Origin: Choanephora cucurbitarum
Lineage: Eukaryota > Mucoromycota > Mucoromycetes > Mucorales > Choanephoraceae
Assembly: GCA_025331435.1 (NCBI GenBank)
Contig: JAIWNI010000022.1
Location: forward strand, 124,001-188,000
Length of the DNA: 64,000 nt
Direction: 5' to 3'
Shown here: positions 1 to 10,914 of the stretch, piece by piece
How positions within the stretch are numbered: position 1 is the stretch's first letter
Layout of the letters: every line of letters starts with the position of its first letter
Made by a program: the position numbers and the translations under genes
The notes under the pieces: generated by a model
The model's database searches: none
Told to the model about the DNA's origin: nothing
Seen by the model: the letters and a program-made list of their open reading frames with translations, nothing else

Positions 1-1228
1 CTTTAAGATGTTGGTAAGCAGATGCTGGTACATTAAGTGAGGGCTCAATAGGTTGAATACTAGATTCTTCGCTAAGCGATAAAGCAGCTATTCCCATATA
101 TGAATGCAATAAGTCTAGCAGAATACAAGTTATTAAGTTACATGATACACTTCATTTCTCGGTGCTTTCTTTTCTTTTTTTTTTACCTGGAAATGATTCA
201 GGATCTTTTCCGAATCCACCCATCTTGGGTTGACAATCAAATAAGAATGTCTTCATAACCTCATGGTTAATCAATTCATATCCGCCCAGCATCTTTAAAG
301 CAGCTCCTATCCAAAAACAGTAACAGGCATCAGGCAGCTTGTTAGGTCTGCCTTGGAAGCCGGTTATCTGTCGAGAGAGACACCACTGAATCATGCCTTC
401 CTTGTCCACAATACCTTCTTTCGTTTTATTCATCAAACAGAGTGCAGCCACACCACAAAACGTAGATCCGCCGTGGGCCTCTTCGTTAGGACACTGAGCT
501 ATACCATGCTCGTATGATTGTAGTCGTCTAATCCATAACATAGATTTTTCTACATCTAAACCAGACCAATCATTCAATATATAGGAGATAGCACAGGCAC
601 AAAAGACAAATCGAGCATCCCTTTCAAGACTACCAGATGTGGGTGCTATACTGCCATCATCAGATTGGAGCAAAGAAAGAGTACGTACGATCGCTTTTCT
701 GTTGACACGGGAAAGATCGTCGCCGAGTAGCAAGAGATTTAAGAGTGCTGTATAAGTATTGGCAATATGGCTTGAGTCATAATGTTGAAACTCAAGTGTT
801 GTCTATTTTCAAGTTGAAGAGGTTTAATCTCAAGAAAGAAAACAGTCAACATGAGCTTACGGTATGGGGATCGAAAGGTCTCCCAGACCAAGATGAACCT
901 CGGAAGCCACACATGGCTTCGTTAGGGTCGGGATCTTGACCTGTAGGTAACACTTGTTGAGCATAAATCCACTCGATCCAGTCTCTCTTATTCTCATCTG
1001 ACACATTGTTGTCTAGTTCCCCTAGCAAACTCAAACCACCTAATGCAAAGAATGCAAGTGTCATCCTTTCAAAGGGACGGAAGTTCACTTAGTATACATG
1101 TGTGTAGTTTTCGTTTCCTTTCTAAAGCATTACCTGTTTGTCTCAGTTTGTGTATAGGGAGTTGGCAGCATGGACAAGTTTGACTTGAAGTAGCGAATGT
1201 GCTTCTCCCGATTAAATTCCTTTGTCAT
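1..1228 (-). CDS. CDC43: Protein geranylgeranyltransferase type I beta subunit (partial, 3' end beyond left edge)
   Basis: This is the catalytic beta subunit that attaches geranylgeranyl to CaaX proteins such as Rho GTPases, paired with a RAM2-type alpha subunit in the cytosol. Exons on the minus strand: 1228-1134, 1065-861, 790-187 and 114 to beyond base 1; introns are 68, 70 and 72 bp with GT-AG ends and matching phases. Family landmarks are clear: CGFRGSS, HYDSSHIA, LLGDDLSR, HGGSTFCG and GRPNKLPD. The expected zinc ligands are present, Asp and Cys in LPDACYC and the His in the last exon (DLLHSYMG). The start at 1228 gives MTKEFNREKH, at the usual family position. An in-frame upstream extension exists but lies outside the conserved region. 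The last codons and stop are missing. It shares a 747 bp divergent upstream region with SPT5. Identification is firm; the splice sites are inferred. Confidence 0.93.
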
Positions 1229-1975
1229 TGCTTGTCTCTGGAGAAGGGGTATTGGACTCTGTTGAAAAGAAAAAAAGAGATACAAAGAAGAGAGTAACGA
1301 GAATGGAGTTTGAACAAAAGAAGTCGGAGCCTGCTTAAAGCTGTACCTCATTGCATGCAAAGCGGGATATAACAGATAGGTCACTAGCAGTTACCTGAAT
1401 TATGACTAAAGTTTTGTTCTATGACATACCGAAAAAGCGGTAAAGCAATTTTGTCAAGAGATTGTGCTGTTATAATAAACTGGCTGGAAATTAGAGACTT
1501 ACACATCCTCTCTTTATTGAAGCAGTACTAATCTACAAAATTAATTATAAGTTGATCTCAACGCGAATCGTTTGCCAGTTCTCAATGTCAAACTACAAGC
1601 AAGATACTCAGAATCGAATCTAGTTTATGCTACAATGTTCAATTTTTTGATGATATCGTCTTCCATTGAAATCATTGAAATCATTGCGACATTGGCTTTC
1701 AACTCTAATTTGGCGACTCGCTCTCTGTTTTTTCATAAATAGAAATGTTACATTTTTTGAGCAATAAGATAGGAAACAAAGACACTAATGTCAAGCATTT
1801 ATGCTACAATTAGACTATCCAACTCTAATTTCTCTTTTTTAGTGTCTCATAAATCCTGCTTAAAATAGAGGGCGAAACTCAAACAAACGTCACAACACTT
1901 CAATCTGTTATAGACTATAGAACAGACAAGACAGCTCTTTTAAATATTTTTTCTTTCTTTCTATCATTATAAGCT
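1229..1975. other. Divergent intergenic region CDC43/SPT5
   Basis: This 747 bp stretch separates the start codons of CDC43 and SPT5 and must hold both promoters. It is AT-rich with pyrimidine runs, including TTTTCTTTCTTTC just before the SPT5 start. I see no convincing TATA box, RNA gene or repeat. Confidence 0.6.
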
Positions 1976-4900
1976 ATGGCTCTTAAACGCTCAGATAGAA
2001 GAGAAGACAGAGAGGACGAAGTTCCCTATAACGAAGAGGAAGAAGAGGAAGACGACGACTACGACGAAGACGATGAAGATGTGGTATAACAGATAGATTT
2101 GCCCTTTGCAACACCACACTAAGCATTTATATAGAGACCTGCAAAGAGAAGACACAATCCTTTCATTGATGAAATGGCTATTGTTGATGACGATGATGAT
2201 GAAGAAGACGACGATGAAGAATATGGCAAAGAAGGTCAATAAATTGGAAAAAGTGTTGAAACGATCAACTGACACTTTCTTTAATAGATGGCTTCATTGA
2301 AGAAGAAAACGAAGAGCTAACTACAACCAAGACAACATCGCGTCGCCATCTCGAGCTTGATCGCAGAAGAAGAGAAATGGAAGGCATGGACGACGAGCAA
2401 GTGGCCGCCTTTTATGCTGAAAAATATGGTGGACGCAGCAAACCTCAGAGTTTTAAGGATACCGAAGAAGTACCTCAACAACTGCTACTGCCCAGTGTTA
2501 GCGACCCTAATCTTTGGATGGTCAAGTGCAAAGTAAGAGAATAATACAGGCTGTTGTTTATGTCCAGATTGACCTCATTTTATATATGTATATGTGATAG
2601 CCTGGTAAAGAAAAAGATGTTATTTTTGGTTTGATGAAGAAGTATTTTGATCGACAGAATGGACCTTATCCAATTGATACATTCTCTGCTTTTGCAAGGG
2701 AGACTTTGAAGGGTTATATTTACATTGAAGCTCGTAGACAGGCACACGTTCAAGAAACATTAGCCAATATTCCCAATGTCTACATGTCTACTCTAATGCT
2801 TGTACCCATCAAAGACATGGTCGACTCAATTACTGTCCAAAAGAAGGAGGTTGAGATTCCCTTGGGTGGTTGGGTTCGCGTGAAGCGTGGTACTTACGCA
2901 GGCGATTTAGCTCAAGTATTAGAGGTATCGGACTCACAAGACTCTGCTCGTGTCAAAGTCGTCCCTCGTCTCGACCTTGAGTCTTCTCACGAAGACCTAC
3001 AACAACAGCAATCTGCAGGTGGTAAGCGAAAGAAGGGTGTCCGTGCACCACCTAAGTTGTTCAACCCCGAACGTTTGGCAAACAGATCCTTGTCAAGTCT
3101 CCAAAAGAAGGGTCCTTATTGGGTTTATAACGGAGACCATTACCGTGATGGTTATCTTGAAAAATACATGAAAATTGCTACATTGCAAGTGGAAGATGTC
3201 AATCCTACACTCGATGAAATTGCTCGATTTGCCGGTAATGGTGAATTAAACGGTGAAGAAGGTGAGCGATCAATTGATCTTACTTCTCTATCCAGCATGG
3301 CCATCAACAATGCTCAGGCCTCCACAGTGTTTCAAAATGGCGATGCTGTCAGTGTAACTGAAGGTGACATGATTCACAGTTGGGGTACGGTTGAGAGTGT
3401 CAATGATACACAGGTAACTGTCTCTCTGGAAGTAGAGGGCTTGAGGAAGCGTGTGACTTTACCTGCCAGACAGCTTCGTAAACGCTTTAAGGAAGGTGAT
3501 CATGTCAAGGTGATTAATGGCCGCTTCAAGGACGAAAGCGGTATGGTTCTCAATATTCAAGACAACATTGTTACTTTATTGTCAGATGCTTCCTTAAAAG
3601 AAGTGCGTGTGTTTGCAAAGGATTTGAGAGAAGCAGCTGAAGTGATGTTTGGCAAAACTGTAATCGGCAATTACGAGCTGCATGATTTAGTTCAATTGGA
3701 TTTCTATACAGTGGGTGTAATTGTAAAAGTTAACCGCGACTCTTTCCAAGTCTTGACTCAAAATGGCGAAATGCGTACCGTCCAACCACACCAAATCACC
3801 AACAAGCGAGATAGTAACAAGGCTGTAGCCACAGATGCTAACGGAAACAGCATTCGTTCAGGCGATACGGTTATGGAAGTAGGCGATAAGCGTACCTGCT
3901 CTATCCTACATCTCTATCGCCATCTTGCATTTTTGCATTCTCGAGAACACTCAGAGAATTTTGGTGTCTGGGTCACCAACACTCGCTCTATTGTGAGCGC
4001 TACCACACGTAGCCGAAGTCTAGCTCAACCAAAGTTACAAAATCCTCCTTACAACAATGGTTATGGCAGAGATGATCGAGGTGCCAATGGTCATGGATTT
4101 GATGGTCGTGGTGGCCGTGGTGGCGCTAGAGGGGGCCGTGGTGGTGCTTATGGAGGCCGTGGAGGCCGTGGTGGTAGAGACAATTTAGTATCCAAGACAG
4201 TTCGTATCTCTCAAGGCCCACACAAGGGTTATATCGGTATTGTCAAGGAAGCAACTGATACACAGGCACGTGTTGAACTGCATACAAACTCCAAAGTGCT
4301 CAATGTGGACAAGTCTCATTTGATGATCTTGGATGCCCAAGGTAACCCTATTGGACAGGCTGCTCCTGATCGCTTTGATTCACCTGCCAACAATGGCGGT
4401 TTTGCACGTCCTATGGCTACACCCAGTCGATATGGTGAAGGTGCTATGACACCTATGCATGGCGCTGCCTCTGGATCGCGTACACCTGCATGGAATGCTT
4501 CAGGATCCAAGACACCAGCTTGGAACTCAGGTGCAAGAACACCTAACCCTTATGCCAATGACGGCGGCCGTACTCCTGCTTGGGACTCTGGATCAAAGAC
4601 ACCTATGTGGAGCCATGAATCCTCGTCATCTGCTTGGAGTAGTAGTTATGACAACCACACTAGTAGTAATAAGCATCACAGCAGCAGCACAAGTCAATCA
4701 CATTATGGTAGCTCATCTGAAGTAGCCAAGACTCCTGGTTACTCGAGCATGAGTAATAGTAGCCATCGATATCCCGATGTTGACTCTGCTCCTACTCCAG
4801 GCGCTTCATGGACTGCTCCTACCCCAGCTGCCAGTTATGAACCTAGAGCACCCACACCAGCTGTTAACTTTGCTCAAACACCTTATGATGCCCCTACACC

Positions 4901-5521
4901 CTATGATGCTGGTCCTTCACTGAATGCTGGTATCATTCCTCCTACACCTGCTGCTATGATGTCAGCACCTACACCAGGCAATTATATACCGACCACACCA
5001 GGCAATTTTGTGCCCACTACTCCAGCTACAGGTATTCCTCAAACACCGTTTATGCCAAGTGGAGGCGACTATGGTCATGTTGAAGATCAAGGTAGGAAGC
5101 ATATGTATACAAGTTTAAAAAAAAATATTAATTGAATATGATTTTGTTAGGTGATCAAGGTGAAGATAACTGGCCAATTGAAGAAATTGAGGTAGTGGTG
5201 AAAAAGAATTACGGTGAAGCACAAAAGGGCCAATTTGCCAAAATTGTTACCGTCAACCGCAATGGACGCAAGTGTTTAATTAGCTTGTTGGATGCTAGTC
5301 AGGCAAAGGTAGACGTTCCATTCGATTCAATTGAGCCTGTTCGACCTAGCAAAAAAGATAATGTTAAAATTATTCTGGGTGAGCATCGTGGTGAACTGGG
5401 CTCACTTATTGGTGTAGATAGCCATGATGGTATTGTCCGTCTAAAGGGTGATGGAAGTGGCTTCAAGATCTTGAGTATGAATTCTGTTGCTAAATATACT
5501 GGTACTGATAATGTTGATTAA
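1976..5521 (+). CDS. SPT5: Transcription elongation factor SPT5
   Basis: This is the large DSIF subunit, which pairs with SPT4, clamps RNA polymerase II and couples elongation to RNA processing. Exons: 1976-2083, 2135-2234, 2288-2532, 2601-5091 and 5151-5521, giving about 1104 aa. Domains in order: an acidic Asp/Glu-rich N-terminus; the NPFIDE motif; an NGN domain at about residues 142-235 (LWMVKCKPGKEKDVIFGLM spans the intron at 2533-2600); then several KOW motifs, including GGWVRVKRGTYAGDLAQV, FKEGDHVKVINGRFKDESG and VRISQGPHKGYIGIV. A Gly/Arg-rich insert lies at about 640-675. A C-terminal region rich in S/T-P-x-W and TPxxY-like units follows at about 750-970 (SRTPAWN, SKTPAWN, RTPNPY), and a terminal KOW pair closes the protein. 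The Ser-Thr-Pro repeats are the expected target of Cdk9/Bur1-type kinases. The start is the first ATG, just downstream of a TTTC-rich leader. Confidence 0.95.
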
Positions 5522-5688
5522 AGGTTATATGTTAATATGTATTACGAAAAAAAAAGTGCATGGTTTATTGTTCAGTAGTAAATAAAACAAATTTAAAACT
5601 AACATCGCTGTAGAGGTTATATAAAGTGTTTATTACATAAATTAATATACAAGCAAAAGTTCTACTTTGGGAATAAGACTTCAAGAAA

Positions 5689-8104
5689 TTAATTTTGTTT
5701 AATTCTTAAACTGATAAATCCAGCAACACCGGCCATGACTGCACCAACACGTAGAATAAATCCGATGGTATCTGTTGAGCCTTCATCACTTTCAAGGATA
5801 CGAAACACGATGCTACTGAAAAAAGTGACTAAAAATTGTGGCAGTACGATGTACATGTTATGGATGCCGAGCAGCACGCCAGCTGCAGGTGGGCCATGTT
5901 CTGAAGATTCGCTCATATTCCTTTCTTCAGCAGTTGAGTTTGTGCTTGCTTCGCCTCCAGGTAAATCTTGACGTTGATCTGATCCTTTTATGCCCAACAT
6001 TTCAATGTCCTCTTCCTCTTCCTCTTCAGTGGATACAGGATGATAGATAGCTGGCTCTGTGCCAATCATGGTAATACCTGCCAAGCTAGCTCGAGAGGCC
6101 ATCATATCCATATGATAGTGAAACCGTTCTGTGGTTTCTTGCATACCTTCCTGAGACCCTTCGCCATGCTGTCTAGCAGATTTGCTCAATAACGCTTCTT
6201 GTTCCGAAATGTATTCCCCAAGAAGAGAGAAGGGCGCCCACATGGATGTAGCCCAACTGATTCCACAGACACCAATAACAATAGCTGCTGCTGTTACATC
6301 TTCAACCAGAAAAGTAGCAAGCATGCAAATACAAAAGATAAAGTGGCTCATTGTCCAAGCACGAGGCAGAGTCAAGAAGGATAGCTTGAGATAGTTCAAA
6401 CAAGACAACCTTATTTTTTTTCCACCATATAATTTTATCACATATCCTGATTCTTCCTTTGAATAATCTGAAGCAGAAGATTGAGATGATGAAACAACTA
6501 TCCAAGGCAACAGAAAGGAAGAAGAAAGCGACACAAGAGAGTATACAAGAAATGCAAATGATCCAGCTCGCGTAGCTTGTCCTACTTTGTCTTCAACAGT
6601 GTCTGCATCCGTCAAGTTTCTGTTATAGATCTCAGCAACCCAAGTTGTTGAATAAAATAAGAAAGGAAACCACCCAATCCATGCAAAGAACTGGACATTG
6701 CAGATATTTTGAATGGGTTTGGGTAAATGCCAAATATGTCGAAATATGTCTGCAAAAAGCTTTATAGGCGATCTGTTTCGTTTCCTGAGGTGAACGAAAG
6801 TCAAAACATCAACACCATAGTTTTCTACTTCTTTTATCCAAAATGTAAGTTCTTACCTGCTTGAGGAATCTGGATCCAGTACTTTTTCCTTTACAGTGTA
6901 GCATGTTACAAACACACATCCCAATAAGATCAAAGTAGCGAGAACACAAAGTACTTTCAATTGAGTATTTCCCAAAAAGGGAAATATCTTGACAAGATTG
7001 ACATAGCCCATAAAATAGCCTGCTACATTTCCTAGCCCTACCATACGTCCAGCCCATGCAGTTCCATCCTCTTGTTGCGCAGAAGGTAATGAGTCAACAA
7101 GCAAAGCTCTACAAGATGCCTGCACTGTATAAAAAGCAATACACTTTTACTTATTAATATCTTCTTCCTTTACTCATATTGTACCTCTAATATATCACAA
7201 ATTGATACTTGCCGCAATTGATACTGAAATCCAGTATATATATAGACGATACCGCTATTATGATTGACAAAGTTTTGAACTGCAAAAAAGGAACAATTAA
7301 CAAATCGTTTTGTCTTTCAAACAAATCTATAATTTATATAGATCCTTACTGTCTCATTGTCTTCTGGCTGTCTTGTGAAAAACCATGTAACTTCCCGCGT
7401 CCATCCAATCACCAAAAGACTGAAGACAACTACTACACTTCCTCCCCACAAGAAAGGACGTCTTCTGCCCCATTTTGACCTACAGTTGTCTGAAATAACC
7501 CCGACTACCGGCTGCATAACAAGCCCTATGCTTATTTTAAGTCCCGGCAGCTATAGTGTATTTCAACTGTACTTACCAGATAATGGTCCTGCAATCCAGA
7601 CAAGCGACATGATTGATTTGGATAGACCTAAAGAGAGCAAATAAGGTGTACCTTGTATAACAGAGTTAGAGCGGCTTTGCGATAATCATATGCGAACTAA
7701 TTGATTTACCATATGCCATCTCTACAGTCCCTGTGGGTATGATAGCTCATTTAGAAAAATTAAACTTTTAATTTTTTTTTGTTTACTTACAAGTGAATTG
7801 AAGTCTAATCAAATTGAGTTTGAACCATGTTAGCCTTTCTAATGAAACTACCATCCATAAGAGAAAGAAAACGAATATCTTACCCAGCTAAACACAAGGT
7901 CAAGAAGACGATCTTAAGAGTATCATTTGAGCCTATTATATGAGATGTGTTGCACGTATTGTTTCCGAGCGCACTTGCTGCAGTCCTAGGTAGCATAGGT
8001 GCATCCGGATCGTCTGAGTGGTCATCTTCATAAGCTGTGCTTGGTGGATCGAACAAGTGACGCTCATTATACACGTCCTGTATGTTCTGGTTTGGTCGTT
8101 CCAT
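5689..8104 (-). CDS. Sut1-type alpha-glucoside/sucrose proton symporter (MFS/GPH family)
   Basis: A plasma-membrane sugar transporter of the sucrose-transporter type, close to fission yeast Sut1 and plant SUTs. Minus-strand exons: 8104-7884, 7804-7791, 7730-7710, 7651-7577, 7525-7350, 7279-7213, 7124-6857 and 6784-5689, about 645 aa. Landmarks split over exons are [66 protein letters not shown] and [17 protein letters not shown]. About 12 hydrophobic segments are visible, with a cytoplasmic N-tail and an acidic central loop before the last two segments. Exons 2 and 3 are microexons of 14 and 21 nt, both needed for the first membrane segment, and intron 6 uses a GC donor (7212-7211). An in-frame ATG at 8131 would add nine residues; I prefer 8104 because the upstream part is a TATATA run. 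The substrate (maltose, sucrose or other glucosides) cannot be told from sequence. Confidence 0.87.
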
Positions 8105-8411
8105 ATATATTATATATATATGCGGATACACAAGTTCGCAAAAAAAAAAAAAGAGTATTAAACTGTACGTGTATGGCTTTTTCTAATTATGAAACTGTTT
8201 CTGTTTATATGAGATATGACGTCGGTTTTATCTTGGAAAAAAAGAGTGTAGGACAAAATGCCATATATGGCGATACTGAATAGCCTGGATAACCAAATCA
8301 TTGCCTACATCTTACACAGATACAAGCCTAGTGCTATAAATCATCTTTATTAAAAACTATATGAATGTATATATATATGCATCATGGTAACAAGAATGCC
8401 TTGAATGAAAG
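8105..8411. other. Intergenic spacer upstream of the transporter
   Basis: A 307 bp AT-rich spacer between two minus-strand genes. It holds a TATATATATA run at 8103-8120 just above the transporter start, which may act as its core promoter, and an ATATATATAT tract near 8370 close to the end of the next gene. Nothing else is seen. Confidence 0.5.
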
Positions 8412-9749
8412 TTACTTCTTTCCCTCAGCTTTTTCCTCGACATTGACTCCAAATTCTTTCTTCTTAGAAACGATATTCCAATAATATTGCCATCCAAAAG
8501 AAACCAATGTCAGGAAAATGACAAAAGCAAGCATTACATAAACAGGCACACGCATGATATATACGTTTGTATGGTTGGGGTTTCCATCAAATATTAACAA
8601 GAAAGCATTGATGAGCCCTGTATGAATGAACAGATCTAGCCCAAGAATAAAAAGGAAGGCGCCTGTAAATGCAGTACAGAAAATAACACAATAAGTCTCG
8701 GTCAAGAGAATGAGTACAGCGAGCACAATGCCCATGCCAACAATAAAGCAAACACGAGCTACTTTCTATACGATCAAGTCAATTAATTGGTAACTCAAAA
8801 AAAAATAGTTTAAGCATACATACAATTTCAATCACCAGGTTAGCTTTCCATGAAAGAATGAACACAGCCAAGAAGATACCAGCATCGACCCCAATAAAGT
8901 AAAGTGATATACCATACAGGAATATAAACAAAAGTGCACCTAGTAACCCAATACCTGCGCTAACGCAAATATACACAATTTCATTGTGAGGGTATCCATA
9001 GAGTGGCTCGTTGTTGACAAGGCCAATCCAAGACATAAGGGCTAAAGAAGTGCATTAGCTATTGCTACAAGTGATCTATCACAAAGAAAAATCATACCAA
9101 AAAATACAAAGCCAACGACTGCTAGCGTGCCTCTGAAGAAACTAAAGCCAAAAATTATCAGATAAAGACCAATGAGCATCAAAACAATCCCAGTGAACCC
9201 TTGGGCAACTGAAATACCATAGCCATATGTGTCTATTCAAACATGAATATAACTTAGATACAGGGCAACTTCATTTCGTTCAAAATAAAAGTACTTACGC
9301 CACAAATAATCACTCCAACATTTGTCATTACACGAAGTTCCACTACCTTTCTTCCCATCATTACTACTGCTGCTACCGCCTTTTGTTACGGTAGATGTTG
9401 CTTTGGCAGTTATAGTTTTAGTCACTGTCTTGACTTGATTGTTGCCACAGTAAACAGTTGTAGTAACTGTTTGCCAAAGGTTGTTTAGATCAGATACAGC
9501 TACTTTCACATTGTTGTTGTCATCTTTGCATGAATCTGCCCAGAATTCATACATGCTAAGGGCATTATCTATATCATCACGTTTATGATAGCGCTCTACA
9601 GCCATCACAGTGGGTTCAGTGTTTCTCTGTATAGTTGCAGACCTTTTTAGCATATCCCCTCTTTCTATTGTGCGTGTAGGCAATGGCTGTATGACAACAG
9701 CATATGCATGATAGATTGAAAGTATTAAAAATAGCAGAAATAACTTCAT
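8412..9749 (-). CDS. Signal-peptide membrane protein with DUF4203 / TM7S3-TM198-like domain
   Basis: Minus-strand exons: 9749-9299, 9232-9098, 9041-8824 and 8765-8412, about 385 aa. The N-terminus is a signal peptide (MKLFLLFLILSIYHAYA). Next comes a hydrophilic extracellular or luminal segment of about 150 aa. It has two dibasic KR sites near residues 35-36 and 56-57 (possible Kex2 cleavage), several cysteines and a Ser/Thr/Gly-rich linker. The rest is a block of about seven hydrophobic segments beginning YGYGISVAQGFTGIVLMLIG, the pattern of the DUF4203 (TM198-like) family. The tail is lysine-rich and cytosolic (VEEKAEGKK). All three junctions keep phase (introns 66, 56 and 58 bp). In animals TMEM198 has been linked to Wnt signalling; no fungal function is established, so none is assigned. 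Family assignment rests on the membrane pattern and glycine spacing. Confidence 0.72.
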
Positions 9750-10743
9750 TGTCCCTAATGAAGTTCAAAACAACCAAAAGAATGAGGAAGGAAGTAAAAA
9801 ATATAACAATAAAAACAAAGAGATCGTCATAGGATATGAAATACACGTTCTCTATAAGAGAAACTGAATGTTTTGATACTTCCATTTATTGCTTTACGCT
9901 TTCAGACAAAAAGCTTATTCTAAAAAAGGAAACCGAGTAGAAAACAAATTGTTTAGTATATTGCATCTGAAATGGACAACCACTTTATAGTCTTTTCCTG
10001 TTCTTTCAAGAGCATCGGACTACGATATTCAAAGAAGCCAATTCTTTAGATCGCTTTTGATATTGCTGCTTTGATATACAGTCAACAGAGACGTTGGAAA
10101 TATGTGGCGTGTTCGAGAAAAAAAATTAAGTGTGAATTAATGCTTTTTCTAATTTGCAATTTTTCCAAACACACTTTTTGACACATTTATTTCAACACTA
10201 GCAACTCTTCCAGATTGCTTACGATCAAAGCATTGTCTAAAGACTTTGCTGATTCACTTGTGTAACAACCAGTATTTCTTCATCTGATACTAGCTTCACT
10301 GAATGAAAGTTACTCACGCAGTACGAAATAGAGTTTAATTGGCCGATGTCTTCACTTTCAGCTTACTCAAAATTTTACCTTTCATTGGCCACAGCATTCA
10401 CTGTACTATGCATGACCCTGTTATAGAGTCTAGAATTTCAACTAGAAAATTGAAAGGTTATAACACCAGATAGATAAATATCTACAAAGCCAAGAGATGC
10501 AGCTCTCCTTTTCTCTCTTTTTTTTTTATTTTTATACAAAGTTTGTGTTCAGAAAATAGCAATAGATTTATCTTGAAATAAGGGAGATCGATCTCATATA
10601 TTTTGATTTGTAATGAGCAACGAAAACGCGTCTAACAAGAAATCATTATGATTTGATTGGTGTGTTTTATCTGACATTGAATGCCTTCCAAAAAGTGCAT
10701 CTTTTAACTTGTTCTTCGGACGTGCGTCGATAAGCGATGAAAG

Positions 10744-10750
10744 TGACTCA
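10744..10750 (+). promoter_or_regulatory. Gcn4/AP-1 consensus TGACTCA upstream of PDX1
   Basis: A perfect TGACTCA lies 165 bp upstream of the PDX1 start and 80 bp above its TATA box. This is the core bZIP site bound by Gcn4/Cpc1. In baker's yeast SNZ1, the PDX1 orthologue, is amino-acid-starvation responsive through Gcn4. A function here is inferred from position and consensus only. Confidence 0.45.
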
Positions 10751-10769
10751 GAGTGATGTTTCACACAAT

Positions 10770-10775
10770 CACGTG
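10770..10775 (+). promoter_or_regulatory. CACGTG E-box upstream of PDX1
   Basis: A CACGTG palindrome sits 20 bp downstream of the TGACTCA site. Basic helix-loop-helix factors (Pho4, Cbf1 or SREBP type) use this core. A six-base match can occur by chance, so this is suggestive only. Confidence 0.3.
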
Positions 10776-10829
10776 AGTATAGGCCAATGACTGTACTTGA
10801 GACTATTCACTGTCAAGATCCAAGATCTG

Positions 10830-10836
10830 TATAAAA
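10830..10836 (+). promoter_or_regulatory. TATA box of PDX1
   Basis: TATAAAA lies 79 bp upstream of the PDX1 ATG, followed by a pyrimidine-rich leader (CTTCCTTTTTCTTCTTC), the usual core-promoter layout of strongly expressed fungal genes. Confidence 0.6.
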
Positions 10837-10914
10837 ACCATTAAAGCTGAGACAAGTAAAAATGATTTTCTTCCTTTTTCTTCTTCTTTTATCATTTAAA
10901 AAAAAACAGTCAAT

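Larger units (their letters stand above)
9750..10914. other. Intergenic region between DUF4203 gene and PDX1
   Basis: About 1.16 kb between divergently transcribed genes. The PDX1-proximal part holds a TGACTCA site, a CACGTG palindrome and a TATAAAA box, listed separately. The rest is AT-rich with poly-T runs. No credible coding exon or RNA gene is seen. Confidence 0.6.

Noticed and set aside
152..733. Independent gene starting MLLGDDLSRVN
   Set aside because: It is the third exon of CDC43; upstream sequence continues in frame as HYDSSHIANTYTALLN and joins the earlier exon.
1991..2275. Minus-strand open frame rich in Phe/Val/Ile
   Set aside because: It is antisense to the acidic Asp/Glu codons of SPT5 exons 1 and 2; the hydrophobic look comes from reading GAT/GAA codons backwards.
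9616..9885. Minus-strand open frame upstream of the DUF4203 gene
   Set aside because: It overlaps the signal-peptide exon in another frame and has random AT-rich composition with no family features.
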